In this document: positions 33,386 to 42,348 of the stretch, in pieces
Position numbering within the stretch: the first letter of the stretch is position 1
Layout: the number at the start of each line of letters is the position of its first letter
Origin: Flavobacteriales bacterium
GTDB lineage: Bacteria > Bacteroidota > Bacteroidia > Flavobacteriales_F > PHOS-HE28
Reading direction: 5' to 3'
Length of the DNA: 44,817 nucleotides
Assembly (NCBI GenBank): GCA_013360395.1
Contig: JABWBQ010000023.1
Coordinates: 1 to 44,817 of the forward strand
Program-made: the position numbers and the translations under genes
The notes under the pieces: model-generated
What the model was told of the DNA's origin: nothing
What the model saw: only the letters and a program-made list of their open reading frames with translations
The model's database searches: none

Positions 33386-33724
33386 ATGTCCGCCTCCGGC
33401 AAGCTGGTGATCATCAAGCTGGTGCACACCGTCATCTGGGTGGCCCTCAGCGCCGTGATCTTCTACCTGCTCTACGCCGTCCTCGCCGACCGCATCGGCC
33501 GCTGGTTCTGGTGGGGCTTGGCCCTGGTGGGGCTCGAGGTCGTCACGCTGCTGCTCTTCCGGCTGAGCTGCCCGCTCACTGTGGTGGCCCGCCGCTACTC
33601 CGATTCCCAGCGTGCCAACTTCGACATCTACCTGCCCGAGTGGCTGGCACGGCATAACAAGACCATCTATTCAGTGATCATGGCGGCGGTGCTGGCCGGT
33701 ATGGTGTGGCGGCTGGTGGAGTAG
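33386..33724 (+). CDS. Small membrane protein of unknown function
   Basis: The 112-residue protein has three hydrophobic segments (VIWVALSAVIFYLLYAVLA, WFWWGLALVGLEVVTLLLF, YSVIMAAVLAGMVWRLV). A conserved-looking cytoplasmic or periplasmic loop, RLSCPLTVVARRYS then NFDIYLPEWLARHNK, resembles the Cys-Pro-Leu-Thr loop of DUF2784-type proteins, though I cannot confirm that family. It converges on ftsK with only four bases between the stops. Confidence 0.7.
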   Translation: MSASGKLVIIKLVHTVIWVALSAVIFYLLYAVLADRIGRWFWWGLALVGLEVVTLLLFRLSCPLTVVARRYSDSQRANFDIYLPEWLARHNKTIYSVIMAAVLAGMVWRLVE

Positions 33725-33728
33725 GGGT

Positions 33729-36332
33729 TCAGAACCCGCCCACCCCCGGTCCTGCGGCGACCCCTTGGTTCAGGTGCGCGGCAAGAGCGGCCTCGTTGGG
33801 GATCATCACGCGGCGGGCCTTGCTGCCCTCGAAGGGCCCCAGCACGCCGGCGGCCTCCAGCTGGTCCACGATGCGGCCGGCGCGGTTGTAGCCCAGCTTC
33901 AGCTTGCGCTGGATCAGGCTGGTGCTGCCCTGCTGGGTCTGCACCACCAGGCGGGCGGCCTCCTCGAACATGCTGTCGCGCTCGCCATCGTCCACGTCCA
34001 GTTCGCCGCCGTCCTCCGTGGGCACCTCCGGTAGGATGAGCGCATCGGGGTAGCCGCGTTGCGCGCCGATGAAGTCGCAGATCTTGTCCACCTCCGGCGT
34101 GTCCACGAAGGCGCACTGGATGCGGATCAGGTCGTTGCCGGTGCTCAGCAGCATGTCGCCACGGCCGATCAGCTGCTCGGCGCCGCCGCTGTCCAGGATG
34201 GTGCGGCTGTCCACCTTGCTGGTGACGCGGAAGGCGATGCGCGCCGGGAAGTTGGCCTTGATGGTGCCGGTGATGATGTTCACGCTGGGGCGCTGCGTGG
34301 CGATGATCAGGTGGATGCCGATGGCCCGTGCCAGCTGCGCCAGCCGTGCGATGGGGGTCTCCACCTCGCGGCCCGCCGTCATGATCAGATCGGCGAACTC
34401 ATCCACCACCAGCACGATGTAGGGCAGGTAGCGGTGGCCGTTCTCGGGGTTCAGGCGGCGGCGGATGAACTTGCTGTTGTACTCCTTGATGTTGCGCACC
34501 TGCGCATCCTTCAGCAGCTCGTACCGCTCGTCCATCTCGATGCACAGGCTGTTGAGCGTGGCCACCACCTTCTTGGTGTCGGTGATGATGGCCTCGCCTT
34601 CGCCCGGCAGCTTGGCCAGGAAGTGCCGCTCGATCTTGTTGAAGAGGGTGAGCTCCACCTTCTTGGGGTCCACCAGCACGAACTTGATCTGGCTGGGGTG
34701 CTTCTTGTACAGCAGGCTCACCAGGATGGCATTGAGGCCCACCGATTTCCCCTGGCCCGTGGCGCCGGCCATCAGCAGGTGCGGCATGCGGGTGAGGTCG
34801 GTCACGAAGGTCTCGTTGCTGATGGTCTTGCCCAGCACCACCGGCAGGTCCATGGCGGTGTTCTGGAACTTCTCGCTGGCCACCACCGCGCGCATGCCCA
34901 CCACCTGCGGCCTGCTGTTGGGCACCTCGATGCCGATGGTGCCCTTGCCCGGGATCGGCGCGATAATGCGAATGCCCAGTGCCGCCAGGCTCAAGGCGAT
35001 GTCGTCCTCCAGGTTCTTGATCTTGCTGATGCGCACCCCGGCCTGGGGAATGATCTCATACAGGGTGACCGTGGGGCCGATGGTGGCCTTGATCTTGTCG
35101 ATGCCGATGTTGTAGTGGCCCAGGGTGGCCACGATGCGGTCCTTGTTGGCCTCCAGTTCCTCCTTGGTGACGGTCACCTCACCGGTGCCGTGGTCCACCA
35201 GCAGGTCCAGCGGGGGCAGTTCGTAGCTGCTCAGGTCCAACGTGGGGTCGTACTCCCCGAACTCCTGCAGCTTGGCCTCGATCTGGTCCTCGGTGAGCAC
35301 CTTGTCCGCTGCACCGGCCTCCACGCTCATGCCCTCCACGTTCATGGCATCCACGGCGATGGGTACCGCCGGCAGGATCGGGTCGGTGGCGGGCACCTCC
35401 TCGGCCACGGGTTCCACCATCGGTGCGGGGGCGATGTCCGGTACCAACCCCTCCACCTCCAGGCCGATGGGGCCGTTCACGGCCGCAGGCTCCGGTTCCA
35501 CGACCACGCGGGCCTTGACATCGAGCTCTTCCGGGACGGGCGCCTCGACCGGGGGCTCTGCCGCGATTCCCCCGTCCAACTCCTTGCGCAGGCGATTGGT
35601 TTTGGCGGCCACGGGTTCCGGCACGGGCTCTTCCTCCGGGGGAGCTGCCGTGCGTCGTTCCAGCAAGGCGGAGAGCCAGGAGAAGCTGGGGTCGAACACG
35701 GCAGTAAGCACCGCGCCAAGGCTGAACAGCAGCAGGGCCCCCGCACCGAAGTTGCCCAGCAGGCCCGTGAGGTGGCTGTTCACCGTGTAGCCCAGCGCAC
35801 CACCCAGGAAGGCGAGCTCTCCGCTGCGGAACACGAAGGCCAGGGCGGCCGGAAGCCACAGCAGGGCCAGCAGGCTCCAGGTGAGGGTGCGCCGCAGAGG
35901 CAGCAACCAGCTGCCGATCAAGATGCGCACGCCGCCCAGGAAGCTCCACAGCACGAAGGCGAAGGCGGCGACCCCGAACCAGCTGCGGATGAACTGGTGG
36001 CTCAGCAGCGCGCCCAGCTTGCCCAGCCAGTTGTCGGCCTCCACCTCACGGCTCAACAACGCGCCCCAAGAACGGCTCGTGAGGTCCTGGTCGGCCCGCC
36101 AGGTGAACAGGTAGCTCAGGAAGGCCACCAGCATGTAGCCGCTGAGCAGCACCAGGAAGAGCCCGGCGACCTTGTGTGTGCGGCGGTCGGTGACGAACCT
36201 CCTGGTGCGCGCCCACCAGCCGGTGCCGGCTTCGCGCGCCTGGTTGCGTCGGGAAACCCGCTTGGGGGCCTCCTCCTCCGTTGCTTCGTCGGTGGGCTTC
36301 ACCCTGTTCTTGCGGTCGCTGGCCACGGGCAT
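33729..36332 (-). CDS. ftsK: DNA translocase FtsK
   Basis: FtsK pumps chromosomal DNA through the division septum. The 867-residue protein has four membrane helices in the first 210 residues and an acidic/Pro linker (about 210-370). The motor has Walker A GATGQGKSVGLN and Walker B YIVLVVDEFADLIM, with IIATQRPSVNIITG between them and the gamma domain. The C-terminal winged-helix gamma domain (QQGSTSLIQRKLKLGYNRAGRIVDQLE) recognises polar DNA motifs. ATG 36332 (MPVASDRKN) is supported by TACTTTTG at 36373-36366, 33 bases upstream; the longer frame would include that element. Confidence 0.96.
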   Translation of the reverse strand: MPVASDRKNRVKPTDEATEEEAPKRVSRRNQAREAGTGWWARTRRFVTDRRTHKVAGLFLVLLSGYMLVAFLSYLFTWRADQDLTSRSWGALLSREVEADNWLGKLGALLSHQFIRSWFGVAAFAFVLWSFLGGVRILIGSWLLPLRRTLTWSLLALLWLPAALAFVFRSGELAFLGGALGYTVNSHLTGLLGNFGAGALLLFSLGAVLTAVFDPSFSWLSALLERRTAAPPEEEPVPEPVAAKTNRLRKELDGGIAAEPPVEAPVPEELDVKARVVVEPEPAAVNGPIGLEVEGLVPDIAPAPMVEPVAEEVPATDPILPAVPIAVDAMNVEGMSVEAGAADKVLTEDQIEAKLQEFGEYDPTLDLSSYELPPLDLLVDHGTGEVTVTKEELEANKDRIVATLGHYNIGIDKIKATIGPTVTLYEIIPQAGVRISKIKNLEDDIALSLAALGIRIIAPIPGKGTIGIEVPNSRPQVVGMRAVVASEKFQNTAMDLPVVLGKTISNETFVTDLTRMPHLLMAGATGQGKSVGLNAILVSLLYKKHPSQIKFVLVDPKKVELTLFNKIERHFLAKLPGEGEAIITDTKKVVATLNSLCIEMDERYELLKDAQVRNIKEYNSKFIRRRLNPENGHRYLPYIVLVVDEFADLIMTAGREVETPIARLAQLARAIGIHLIIATQRPSVNIITGTIKANFPARIAFRVTSKVDSRTILDSGGAEQLIGRGDMLLSTGNDLIRIQCAFVDTPEVDKICDFIGAQRGYPDALILPEVPTEDGGELDVDDGERDSMFEEAARLVVQTQQGSTSLIQRKLKLGYNRAGRIVDQLEAAGVLGPFEGSKARRVMIPNEAALAAHLNQGVAAGPGVGGF

Positions 36333-36365
36333 GCTGCGCCCGCGCAGGCTGGCGCGCGGGACGTT

Positions 36366-36373
36366 CAAAAGTA
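36366..36373 (-). promoter_or_regulatory. Putative -7 promoter element of ftsK
   Basis: TACTTTTG is a perfect TAnnTTTG match, 33 bases before the ftsK ATG. Confidence 0.5.
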
Positions 36374-36452
36374 CCGGGGGCCTGCAGGGCAACGGGCCGG
36401 GAGGCCCGCCTATTATCAACAGTGGCGAAGGGAAAACGAAAGCCCTTGGGCC

Positions 36453-37160
36453 TCAGAGGCTGAAGGTGCCGAGCACCTCCTGCAGCTCGTGGTCCAGCAC
36501 GTCGGGAGGCACCTCCTGGTAACCTTCCTTCAGGGCGAAGCGCACCGGGTCCACCGGGCCGGGCGTCACGGCTACGGCATCCAACCGCATGCGCATGCCG
36601 TACTGTACCAGTTCATAACGCATCAGCACCCCGGGCACTTCCTGGAACGGACCGTACCAGTTGGGGTCGTCGATGCGGATCCGGTCCGTGTAGTACAGCT
36701 CGATCTCCGGCTTGTCAATGGCTCCGAAGACGGCCACGGCCTTCTTGCAGGGGTAACCCGCGATGGTGTCCACCTCGTTGGTGTAGAGAATGGTGAGGGC
36801 GGGCTTCTCCTTGTTGAAGGTGGGCATGTCGCGCGGCTGCAGCCGGCTCACCAGTTTCTTGCTCAGCAGGCTCAGGTGGTAGTCCAGCTGTTTGCGCTCG
36901 TTGTCGGTGACGATCGCCGTGCGGAACACGCCCATGCCGGCGCTGAGTTCGGCCAGCTGGCGGTCCTGGGTGAAGGTCACCGTCGTCTTCTCGGGCAGCA
37001 TGCCCGCCATCAGCCCGTTGGGGTCGTAGTCGGGGAACGAGAGCGCGTACTCGATCACGCCCTCGGCCACCTGGTCCTGGAGCAGTCCGTGGCTGCAGCC
37101 GTTGCCCAGCAGGGCAACGGCCAGCAGCACGGCGGAAGTGGTTCGTCCAAACAGGTCCAT
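36453..37160 (-). CDS. Lipoprotein, DUF4412/GLPGLI-like
   Basis: The 235-residue protein has a lipobox (VALLGNGC, lipid Cys near 22). A beta-rich domain contains VIEYALSFPDYD, VTFTQDRQLAEL, DTIAGYPCKKAVAVF, IELYYTDRIRI and VPGVLMRYEL. The AGYPCKKA stretch, with its Cys-Lys-Lys, is the hallmark of the DUF4412/GLPGLI group of Bacteroidota envelope proteins, whose function is unknown. It is upstream of ftsK but the two probably have separate promoters. Confidence 0.75.
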   Translation of the reverse strand: MDLFGRTTSAVLLAVALLGNGCSHGLLQDQVAEGVIEYALSFPDYDPNGLMAGMLPEKTTVTFTQDRQLAELSAGMGVFRTAIVTDNERKQLDYHLSLLSKKLVSRLQPRDMPTFNKEKPALTILYTNEVDTIAGYPCKKAVAVFGAIDKPEIELYYTDRIRIDDPNWYGPFQEVPGVLMRYELVQYGMRMRLDAVAVTPGPVDPVRFALKEGYQEVPPDVLDHELQEVLGTFSL

Positions 37161-37242
37161 CGGTCGCCCTGAAGCAATGACAGGTGGCCCTTCTACGGAG
37201 GCCGGCCCGCCAGGGTTGCCGGCGGCCTCTCCCGGGCCTCCC

Positions 37243-37250
37243 TACCTTTG
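37243..37250 (+). promoter_or_regulatory. Putative -7 promoter element of the arginase gene
   Basis: TACCTTTG is a perfect TAnnTTTG match, 18 bases before the ATG at 37269. It rules out the upstream in-frame TTG at 37248, which lies inside the element. Confidence 0.5.
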
Positions 37251-37268
37251 GCCGACTCCCTGAAAAGC

Positions 37269-38207
37269 ATGGAACTGCGATTGATCGAGGCGGCTTCGGA
37301 GATCGGTGCGGGCAAGCGCGGCGCCAGCATGGGCATGGCCGCACTGCGCGTGGCCGCCTGGAAGCTGGGCAGCGAGCTCTTCGGCCACGCCGAGGAAAGC
37401 ATCCTGCGCGACGAGAACGATGTGCTCTACGAGGACGACAACTCGCCCAACGCCCACCACATCGATGGGCTGATCCGCTTCGAGAGCGACCTGGCGTACG
37501 AAGTGTACCGGTATGTACGGAACAACACCTTTCCCATCGTGGTGGGCGGGGACCATTCCATCGCCATCGGCTCGGTGAGCGGCACCAAGATGGCCTTCCC
37601 CAACGAGCGCCTCGGGGTGGTGTGGATCGATGCGCACGCCGACCTGCACAGCCCCTGGACCACCCCCAGCGGCAACGTGCACGGCATGCCCCTGGCCCTG
37701 CTCATGCACATCGAGAAGAAGGGCCGCAACCGGCCGCGCATCTTCACCATGGACGTATGGGACCGGCTGCGCAAGATCGGCATGGGCGGCCCCAAGCTCA
37801 CCCCGAGCGACCTGGTCTTCATCGCCCTGCGGGACTATGAGCCCGAGGAGCGCGCCATCATCGAGGAGCACCGCATCAAGGTCATCACCGTGGAGGATAT
37901 TCGCCGCCGGGGTGCCGACGCCGCGGTCCGTGAGACCCTGGCCCACCTCACGGCCTGTGAGCACATCCATGTGAGCTTCGACGTGGACAGCCTGGACCCG
38001 TCCATCAGCGTGGGCACCGGCACGCCCGTGCCCGGCGGCCTGAAGCTCGACGAGGCCAGCACATTGCTCAGCGGCCTTTGCACCGATCCCCGAACGGTGA
38101 CCCTCGACGTGGTGGAGATCAACCCCGCGCTCGATACGGGCAACGCCATGGCCGAGGCCACCCTCAGCATCCTGGAGCCCTTGTTCCCCATCCTCCGTGC
38201 GCGCTGA
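37269..38207 (+). CDS. rocF: Arginase
   Basis: Arginase hydrolyses arginine to ornithine and urea at a binuclear Mn site. The 312-residue protein has IGAGKRGASMG, GGDHSIAIGS (H96), WIDAHADLH (D121, H123, D125), the arginine-specificity loop GNVHGMP, and SFDVDSLDPS with the last two metal Asp residues. The C-terminal block is GTGTPVPGGL. The GNVHG loop favours arginase over agmatinase or formimidoylglutamase. It precedes ctlX on the same strand by 45 bases, so the two probably form an arginine/citrulline-use pair. Confidence 0.87.
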   Translation: MELRLIEAASEIGAGKRGASMGMAALRVAAWKLGSELFGHAEESILRDENDVLYEDDNSPNAHHIDGLIRFESDLAYEVYRYVRNNTFPIVVGGDHSIAIGSVSGTKMAFPNERLGVVWIDAHADLHSPWTTPSGNVHGMPLALLMHIEKKGRNRPRIFTMDVWDRLRKIGMGGPKLTPSDLVFIALRDYEPEERAIIEEHRIKVITVEDIRRRGADAAVRETLAHLTACEHIHVSFDVDSLDPSISVGTGTPVPGGLKLDEASTLLSGLCTDPRTVTLDVVEINPALDTGNAMAEATLSILEPLFPILRAR

Positions 38208-38252
38208 CCGGCATCGGAAGCCGGGCCTGATGATGCCGGAACGCCCGATCGC

Positions 38253-39173
38253 ATGAGCACCGCCGCCCCGGCCGTCATCCTGGTCCGCCCCACCGGTTTC
38301 GGCCACGACCCGCAGACCGCGGCGAGCAACGCCTTCCAGCGCCACCTGGCCGACGCCGATGTGCGCGACCGGGCCAGCGCGGAGTTCGACGGCCTGCTGG
38401 AGGCCCTGGGCCACTGCGGCATCGGCACCACCGTGCTGGACCCAAAGGACCCCGCCGCGCCCAACGCCGTCTTCCCCAACAACTGGTTCAGCACCCACGA
38501 CGACGGCACCGTGCTGCTGTACCCCATGTGCACGCCCAGCCGCCGTGCCGAGCGCGACCATGGCCTGGACCGCACCTTGGCGCGCGAAGGCTACCGGGTA
38601 CACCGCCTGGTGGACCTCAGCGGCATGGAGCGCGAAGGCCGCTACCTGGAGGGCACCGGCAGCCTGGTGATCGATCGTGCGCACCGCACGGCCTACGCCG
38701 CCCTGTCGCCGCGTACCAGCGAGCGGGCCCTCAACACCTGGTGCGGTGCGATGGGCGGCCACCAGGTGCCCTTCCTGGCCACCATGGACGGCACTTTGGC
38801 CGCGCAGCCGGTGTATCACACCAACGTGGTGATGAGCATCGGGGAGGGCTTCGCCGTGGTGTGCCTGGAGGCCATGCCTTATCCGGTGGACCGGGAGGAC
38901 GTGCGGGCCGAGCTGGAGCGGGCGGGCAAGGAGGTGCTGCCCATCACCCTGGACCAGATGCACCGGTTCGTGGGCAACCTGCTGCAGTTGCGTTCGCCGG
39001 GCGGATCCTTCATCCTGCTGTCCACCACGGCCTTCGCTGCGCTGGCGCCACACCAACGCCACAGGCTCGAAGCGCATGGCCAGCCCGTGCCGGTGGAAGT
39101 GCCCACCATCGAGGCGGTGGGCGGTGGGAGCGTGCGCTGCATGCTCGCCGAGAACTTTCTCGACCGCTGCTGA
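38253..39173 (+). CDS. ctlX: Amidinotransferase-fold citrulline hydrolase (CtlX-like)
   Basis: The 306-residue protein belongs to the guanidino-group-modifying superfamily. It has NNWFSTHDDGTVLLYPM, GTGSLVIDR, H189 in VYHTNVVMSIG, and the catalytic Cys C296 in GGGSVRCMLAENF at the very C-terminus. These features match the citrulline-utilisation hydrolase CtlX group, an arginine-deiminase relative. Together with arginase just upstream it would feed arginine carbon and nitrogen into ornithine and ammonia. The precise substrate (arginine, citrulline or a derivative) is inferred. Confidence 0.82.
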   Translation: MSTAAPAVILVRPTGFGHDPQTAASNAFQRHLADADVRDRASAEFDGLLEALGHCGIGTTVLDPKDPAAPNAVFPNNWFSTHDDGTVLLYPMCTPSRRAERDHGLDRTLAREGYRVHRLVDLSGMEREGRYLEGTGSLVIDRAHRTAYAALSPRTSERALNTWCGAMGGHQVPFLATMDGTLAAQPVYHTNVVMSIGEGFAVVCLEAMPYPVDREDVRAELERAGKEVLPITLDQMHRFVGNLLQLRSPGGSFILLSTTAFAALAPHQRHRLEAHGQPVPVEVPTIEAVGGGSVRCMLAENFLDRC

Positions 39174-39246
39174 TCCACGATCGCCGGTTCAAACCCCGCC
39201 GGGCACGGCCTGCGCCATGGGGCGGATGCACACGAACTTGGCGCTC

Positions 39247-40473
39247 ATGAAGGATCCGTTCCCGCTCGCCCTGGTCCTGGCCTGGTCGGTGATGGCGCCG
39301 GCCATGTCCGTGGCCCAAAGGCCCGGTCCCAGAACGCTCGCCGACAGCGCCTACGCCATGCTGGAGAGCGACCCGGAACAGGCCATGCGCTTGTCCCTGG
39401 AAGCCCTGCCCGCCGCCCGTGAGGCCAAGGACGATGACCTGCTGCACGACGTGCTCAACAACATCCGCTACATCCATTACATCCGCAACCAGCATGCGGA
39501 CATGCTGGAAAGGGCAGTGGAGGCCTTGGGCGTGGCCGAGCGCATCGGCAGGCAGCGCACCATCGGCGACGACCACGGGTGGATCTCCGTGGCCCTGTTC
39601 TCGAGCGGCCAGAACGACCGCGGTTACGAGCATGCCCGCATCGCCCTGGAGCACACGCGGGCCAGTGGCGACACGGCGGCCATCACGCGCGGCCTCACGG
39701 ACATGGCCAATGCCTGCAACATCACCGGGCGGCGCAACGAGGCCATCGCCCACATCAGCGAGGCCATCCGCCTGTACGAAAGCACGGGGGACAGCTCGGG
39801 CATGGCCTTCGCACAGAACCTGCTGGCCGCGTACCACATGGAGGCCAAGCGCTGGAGCAACGCACTACCGTTCCTGCACAAGGCGCATGCGTACATCGAC
39901 AGGCACGGCACCGAAGTGGAACGCATCTGGGTGGAGGGCGACCTGGCCCGTGCCTATGCCCAGCTGCACCAGTTCGACAAGGCCGAGGGGTATCTGGCTT
40001 CGGCCGAGGAGCGGGTGCGGCGGACCGGTGCCGTGCGCGAACGGCCCCGCCTGCTCAACACACGGGTGGCCCTTCACCGCGCACAGGGCCGGTATGAGGA
40101 GGCCCTGGAACAGGCGCTGGTGCTCGTGGAGCTCAACGACTCGCTGTTCAAGAGCGAGGCACCCGACCGCATCGCGCGCTCCACGGCGGCGCACGAACTG
40201 GCGCGGGCCAACGAGAAGGTCGGTGCGTTGAAAGCCGAACGCGACCTGGCACTGGCCTCCACCATGGGGCTGCGGCGTTGGCGTGCCGGGCTCCTCGCCG
40301 TCCTGGGCGTGGTGGTGCTGCTGCTGGTCGGCGTGGTGGTGCTGTGGCGTCGTGCCGCCGAGGGCCGTGCACGGGTGCGTGCGGAGCGCGACCGCGCGCT
40401 CGACGAGGTGGACGTGCTGCGCGGCCACCGCCTGCGCCCCGCCGACGACCCGCCCATGCGCAAGGTGCCCTGA
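39247..40473 (+). CDS. TPR protein with C-terminal transmembrane helix
   Basis: The 408-residue protein has a signal peptide (LALVLAWSVMAPAMSVAQ). TPR-type helical pairs run from about 30 to 300 (AITRGLTDMANACNITGRRNEAIAHIS and similar). A coiled-coil stretch, one membrane helix (LLAVLGVVVLLLVGVVVLW) and about 40 basic cytoplasmic residues follow. This is the sensor half of the TPR-transmembrane histidine kinases or LuxR proteins common in Bacteroidota, but no kinase or DNA-binding domain follows. It may be a reduced form working with a separate partner, or a scaffold. Start ATG 39247 begins the signal peptide; an in-frame ATG at 39229 also exists. Confidence 0.8.
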   Translation: MKDPFPLALVLAWSVMAPAMSVAQRPGPRTLADSAYAMLESDPEQAMRLSLEALPAAREAKDDDLLHDVLNNIRYIHYIRNQHADMLERAVEALGVAERIGRQRTIGDDHGWISVALFSSGQNDRGYEHARIALEHTRASGDTAAITRGLTDMANACNITGRRNEAIAHISEAIRLYESTGDSSGMAFAQNLLAAYHMEAKRWSNALPFLHKAHAYIDRHGTEVERIWVEGDLARAYAQLHQFDKAEGYLASAEERVRRTGAVRERPRLLNTRVALHRAQGRYEEALEQALVLVELNDSLFKSEAPDRIARSTAAHELARANEKVGALKAERDLALASTMGLRRWRAGLLAVLGVVVLLLVGVVVLWRRAAEGRARVRAERDRALDEVDVLRGHRLRPADDPPMRKVP

Positions 40474-40504
40474 CGGCACAACACACGCCAGGCCGGGAAC
40501 TTGC

Positions 40505-40512
40505 TTCCTTTG
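40505..40512 (+). promoter_or_regulatory. Putative -7 promoter element of argS
   Basis: TTCCTTTG differs from TAnnTTTG at one fixed base and ends five bases before the ATG at 40518. Confidence 0.35.
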
Positions 40513-40517
40513 CGGCC

Positions 40518-42308
40518 ATGACGAAGGACCCCCTGCTGGGACGGATCGAGGCGGCCGTGGACCGCGCGTTCCGGCAACGCTATTCCAAGGAACTGCCCCC
40601 GCGCCAGCTCGCCCTCCAGGCCACCCGGCCGGAGTTCGAGGGCGACGTGACCATCAACGTCTTCCCCTTCATCAAGCTGGTGGGCCGTGGTCCGGAGGCC
40701 CTGGCCACCGAACTGGGCGAGGACATCATGCGCGAGGAGCCGCTCGTGGTGCGCTTCAACGTCATCAAGGGCTTCCTCAACCTGGTGATCGCGGACGGCC
40801 ACTGGGCCGGGGTCGTGAAGCAGGCGTGCGCGCACGACATCCTGAAGTTCCCGCCCACCGGCCGCAAGGTGATGGTGGAATACGCCAGCCCCAACACCAA
40901 CAAACCGCTGCACCTGGGGCACCTCCGCAACATCTTCCTGGGTTGGAGCGTGAGCCGCATCCTGGAGGCGGTGGGCCACGAGGTGGTGAAGGTGCAGGTG
41001 ATCAACGACCGCGGCATCCACATCTGCAAGAGCATGCTGGCCTGGCTCAAGTTCGGCCACGGCGAGACCCCGCAGCAAAGCGGAATGAAGGGCGACAAGC
41101 TCGTGGGCAAGTACTACGTGGAGTTCGACAAGGCCTACAAGGCGGAGATCGATACCCTGGTGGCGGCCGGGAAGACCAAGGAGGAGGCGGAGCGGAGCGC
41201 CCCGATCCTGCTGGAGGCCCAGGAGATGCTGCGCCGGTGGGAGGCCGGCGATCCCGAGGTGCGGGCCCTGTGGGAGCGCATGAACGGCTGGGTGTACGAG
41301 GGCTTCAACGCCACCTACGCCCGCGCCGGGGTGGGCTTCGACCGCAACTACTACGAGAGCGAGACCTACGTACTGGGCAAGGCCGACGTGCTCGCCGGCC
41401 TGGAGAAGGGCGTGTTCTACGAGAAGGACGGCGCCATCTGGGTGGACAACACGGCCGAGGGCCTTGATGAGAAGGTGCTGTTGCGCCGCGATGGCACCAG
41501 CGTGTACATGACGCAGGACATCGGCACGGCCATCAAGCGCTTCGAGGAGTACCCCGGCCTGGGCAAGCTCATCTACACCGTGGGCAATGAGCAGGACTAC
41601 CACTTCAAGGTCCTGTTCATCATCCTTAGGAAGCTGGGCTTCCCCTGGGCCGACGAGCTCTTCCACCTCAGCTACGGCATGGTGGACCTGCCCAGCGGCA
41701 AGATGAAGAGCCGCGAAGGCACCGTGGTGGATGCCGACGACCTCATCGACGAGGTGGTGGCCGAGGCCCGCCGCCTGGGCGAACAGCTCAGCAAGCTCGA
41801 GGACGTGCCGCCCCTGGAAAAGGACCGGCTGTTCGAAATGATCGGCCTTGCGGCGCTGAAGTACTTCCTGCTGAAGGTGGACCCGCGCAAGCGCATGCTC
41901 TTCGATCCCGCCGCGAGCATCGACCTGCAGGGGCACACCGGCCCTTTCATCCAGTACACCCACGCCCGGATCAAGAGCCTGCTGCGCAAGGCCGGCGAGG
42001 GGAGCTCTTGGGCGCAGGACCAGGCGGACACTTGGGCGCTGTTGCCCGAGGAACGCACGGTCATCAAGCTCCTGCACCACTTTCCGGCGGTACTGCACGA
42101 GGCTGCCGGGCGGCTCGACCCGTCGGCCATGGCCAACCACACCTACGAGCTGGTCAAGGCGTATAATGCCTTCTACCAGGCCGTGCCCGTGCTCAAGGAG
42201 GCGGATGCCGCCAGGAGGGCGTTCCGGCTGGACCTCAGCCGTGCGGTGGCCCGGGTCACGGCCAAGGCGATGTGGTGCTTGGGGATCGAAGTGCCCGACC
42301 GCATGTGA
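40518..42308 (+). CDS. argS: Arginyl-tRNA synthetase
   Basis: ArgS charges tRNA-Arg. The 596-residue protein has an N-terminal additional domain (1-110), the class I HIGH motif as HLGH at 132-135 (NKPLHLGHLRN), VQVINDRG, YVLGKADVL, and the KMSKS-equivalent GKMKSREGTVV. The C-terminal anticodon-binding domain includes TGPFIQYTHARIKSLL, and the protein ends LGIEVPDRM. Length and order are normal. It is independent of its neighbours and converges on porP. Confidence 0.97.
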   Translation: MTKDPLLGRIEAAVDRAFRQRYSKELPPRQLALQATRPEFEGDVTINVFPFIKLVGRGPEALATELGEDIMREEPLVVRFNVIKGFLNLVIADGHWAGVVKQACAHDILKFPPTGRKVMVEYASPNTNKPLHLGHLRNIFLGWSVSRILEAVGHEVVKVQVINDRGIHICKSMLAWLKFGHGETPQQSGMKGDKLVGKYYVEFDKAYKAEIDTLVAAGKTKEEAERSAPILLEAQEMLRRWEAGDPEVRALWERMNGWVYEGFNATYARAGVGFDRNYYESETYVLGKADVLAGLEKGVFYEKDGAIWVDNTAEGLDEKVLLRRDGTSVYMTQDIGTAIKRFEEYPGLGKLIYTVGNEQDYHFKVLFIILRKLGFPWADELFHLSYGMVDLPSGKMKSREGTVVDADDLIDEVVAEARRLGEQLSKLEDVPPLEKDRLFEMIGLAALKYFLLKVDPRKRMLFDPAASIDLQGHTGPFIQYTHARIKSLLRKAGEGSSWAQDQADTWALLPEERTVIKLLHHFPAVLHEAAGRLDPSAMANHTYELVKAYNAFYQAVPVLKEADAARRAFRLDLSRAVARVTAKAMWCLGIEVPDRM

Positions 42309-42348
42309 CCGCCCTCCCCGGTGCCGGCGGGGCGACACAACGCCGCGC

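Noticed and set aside
34059-37172. 1037-residue plus-strand frame opposite ftsK
   Set aside because: It is antisense to a clear FtsK, with His/Gln/Val-rich shadow composition.
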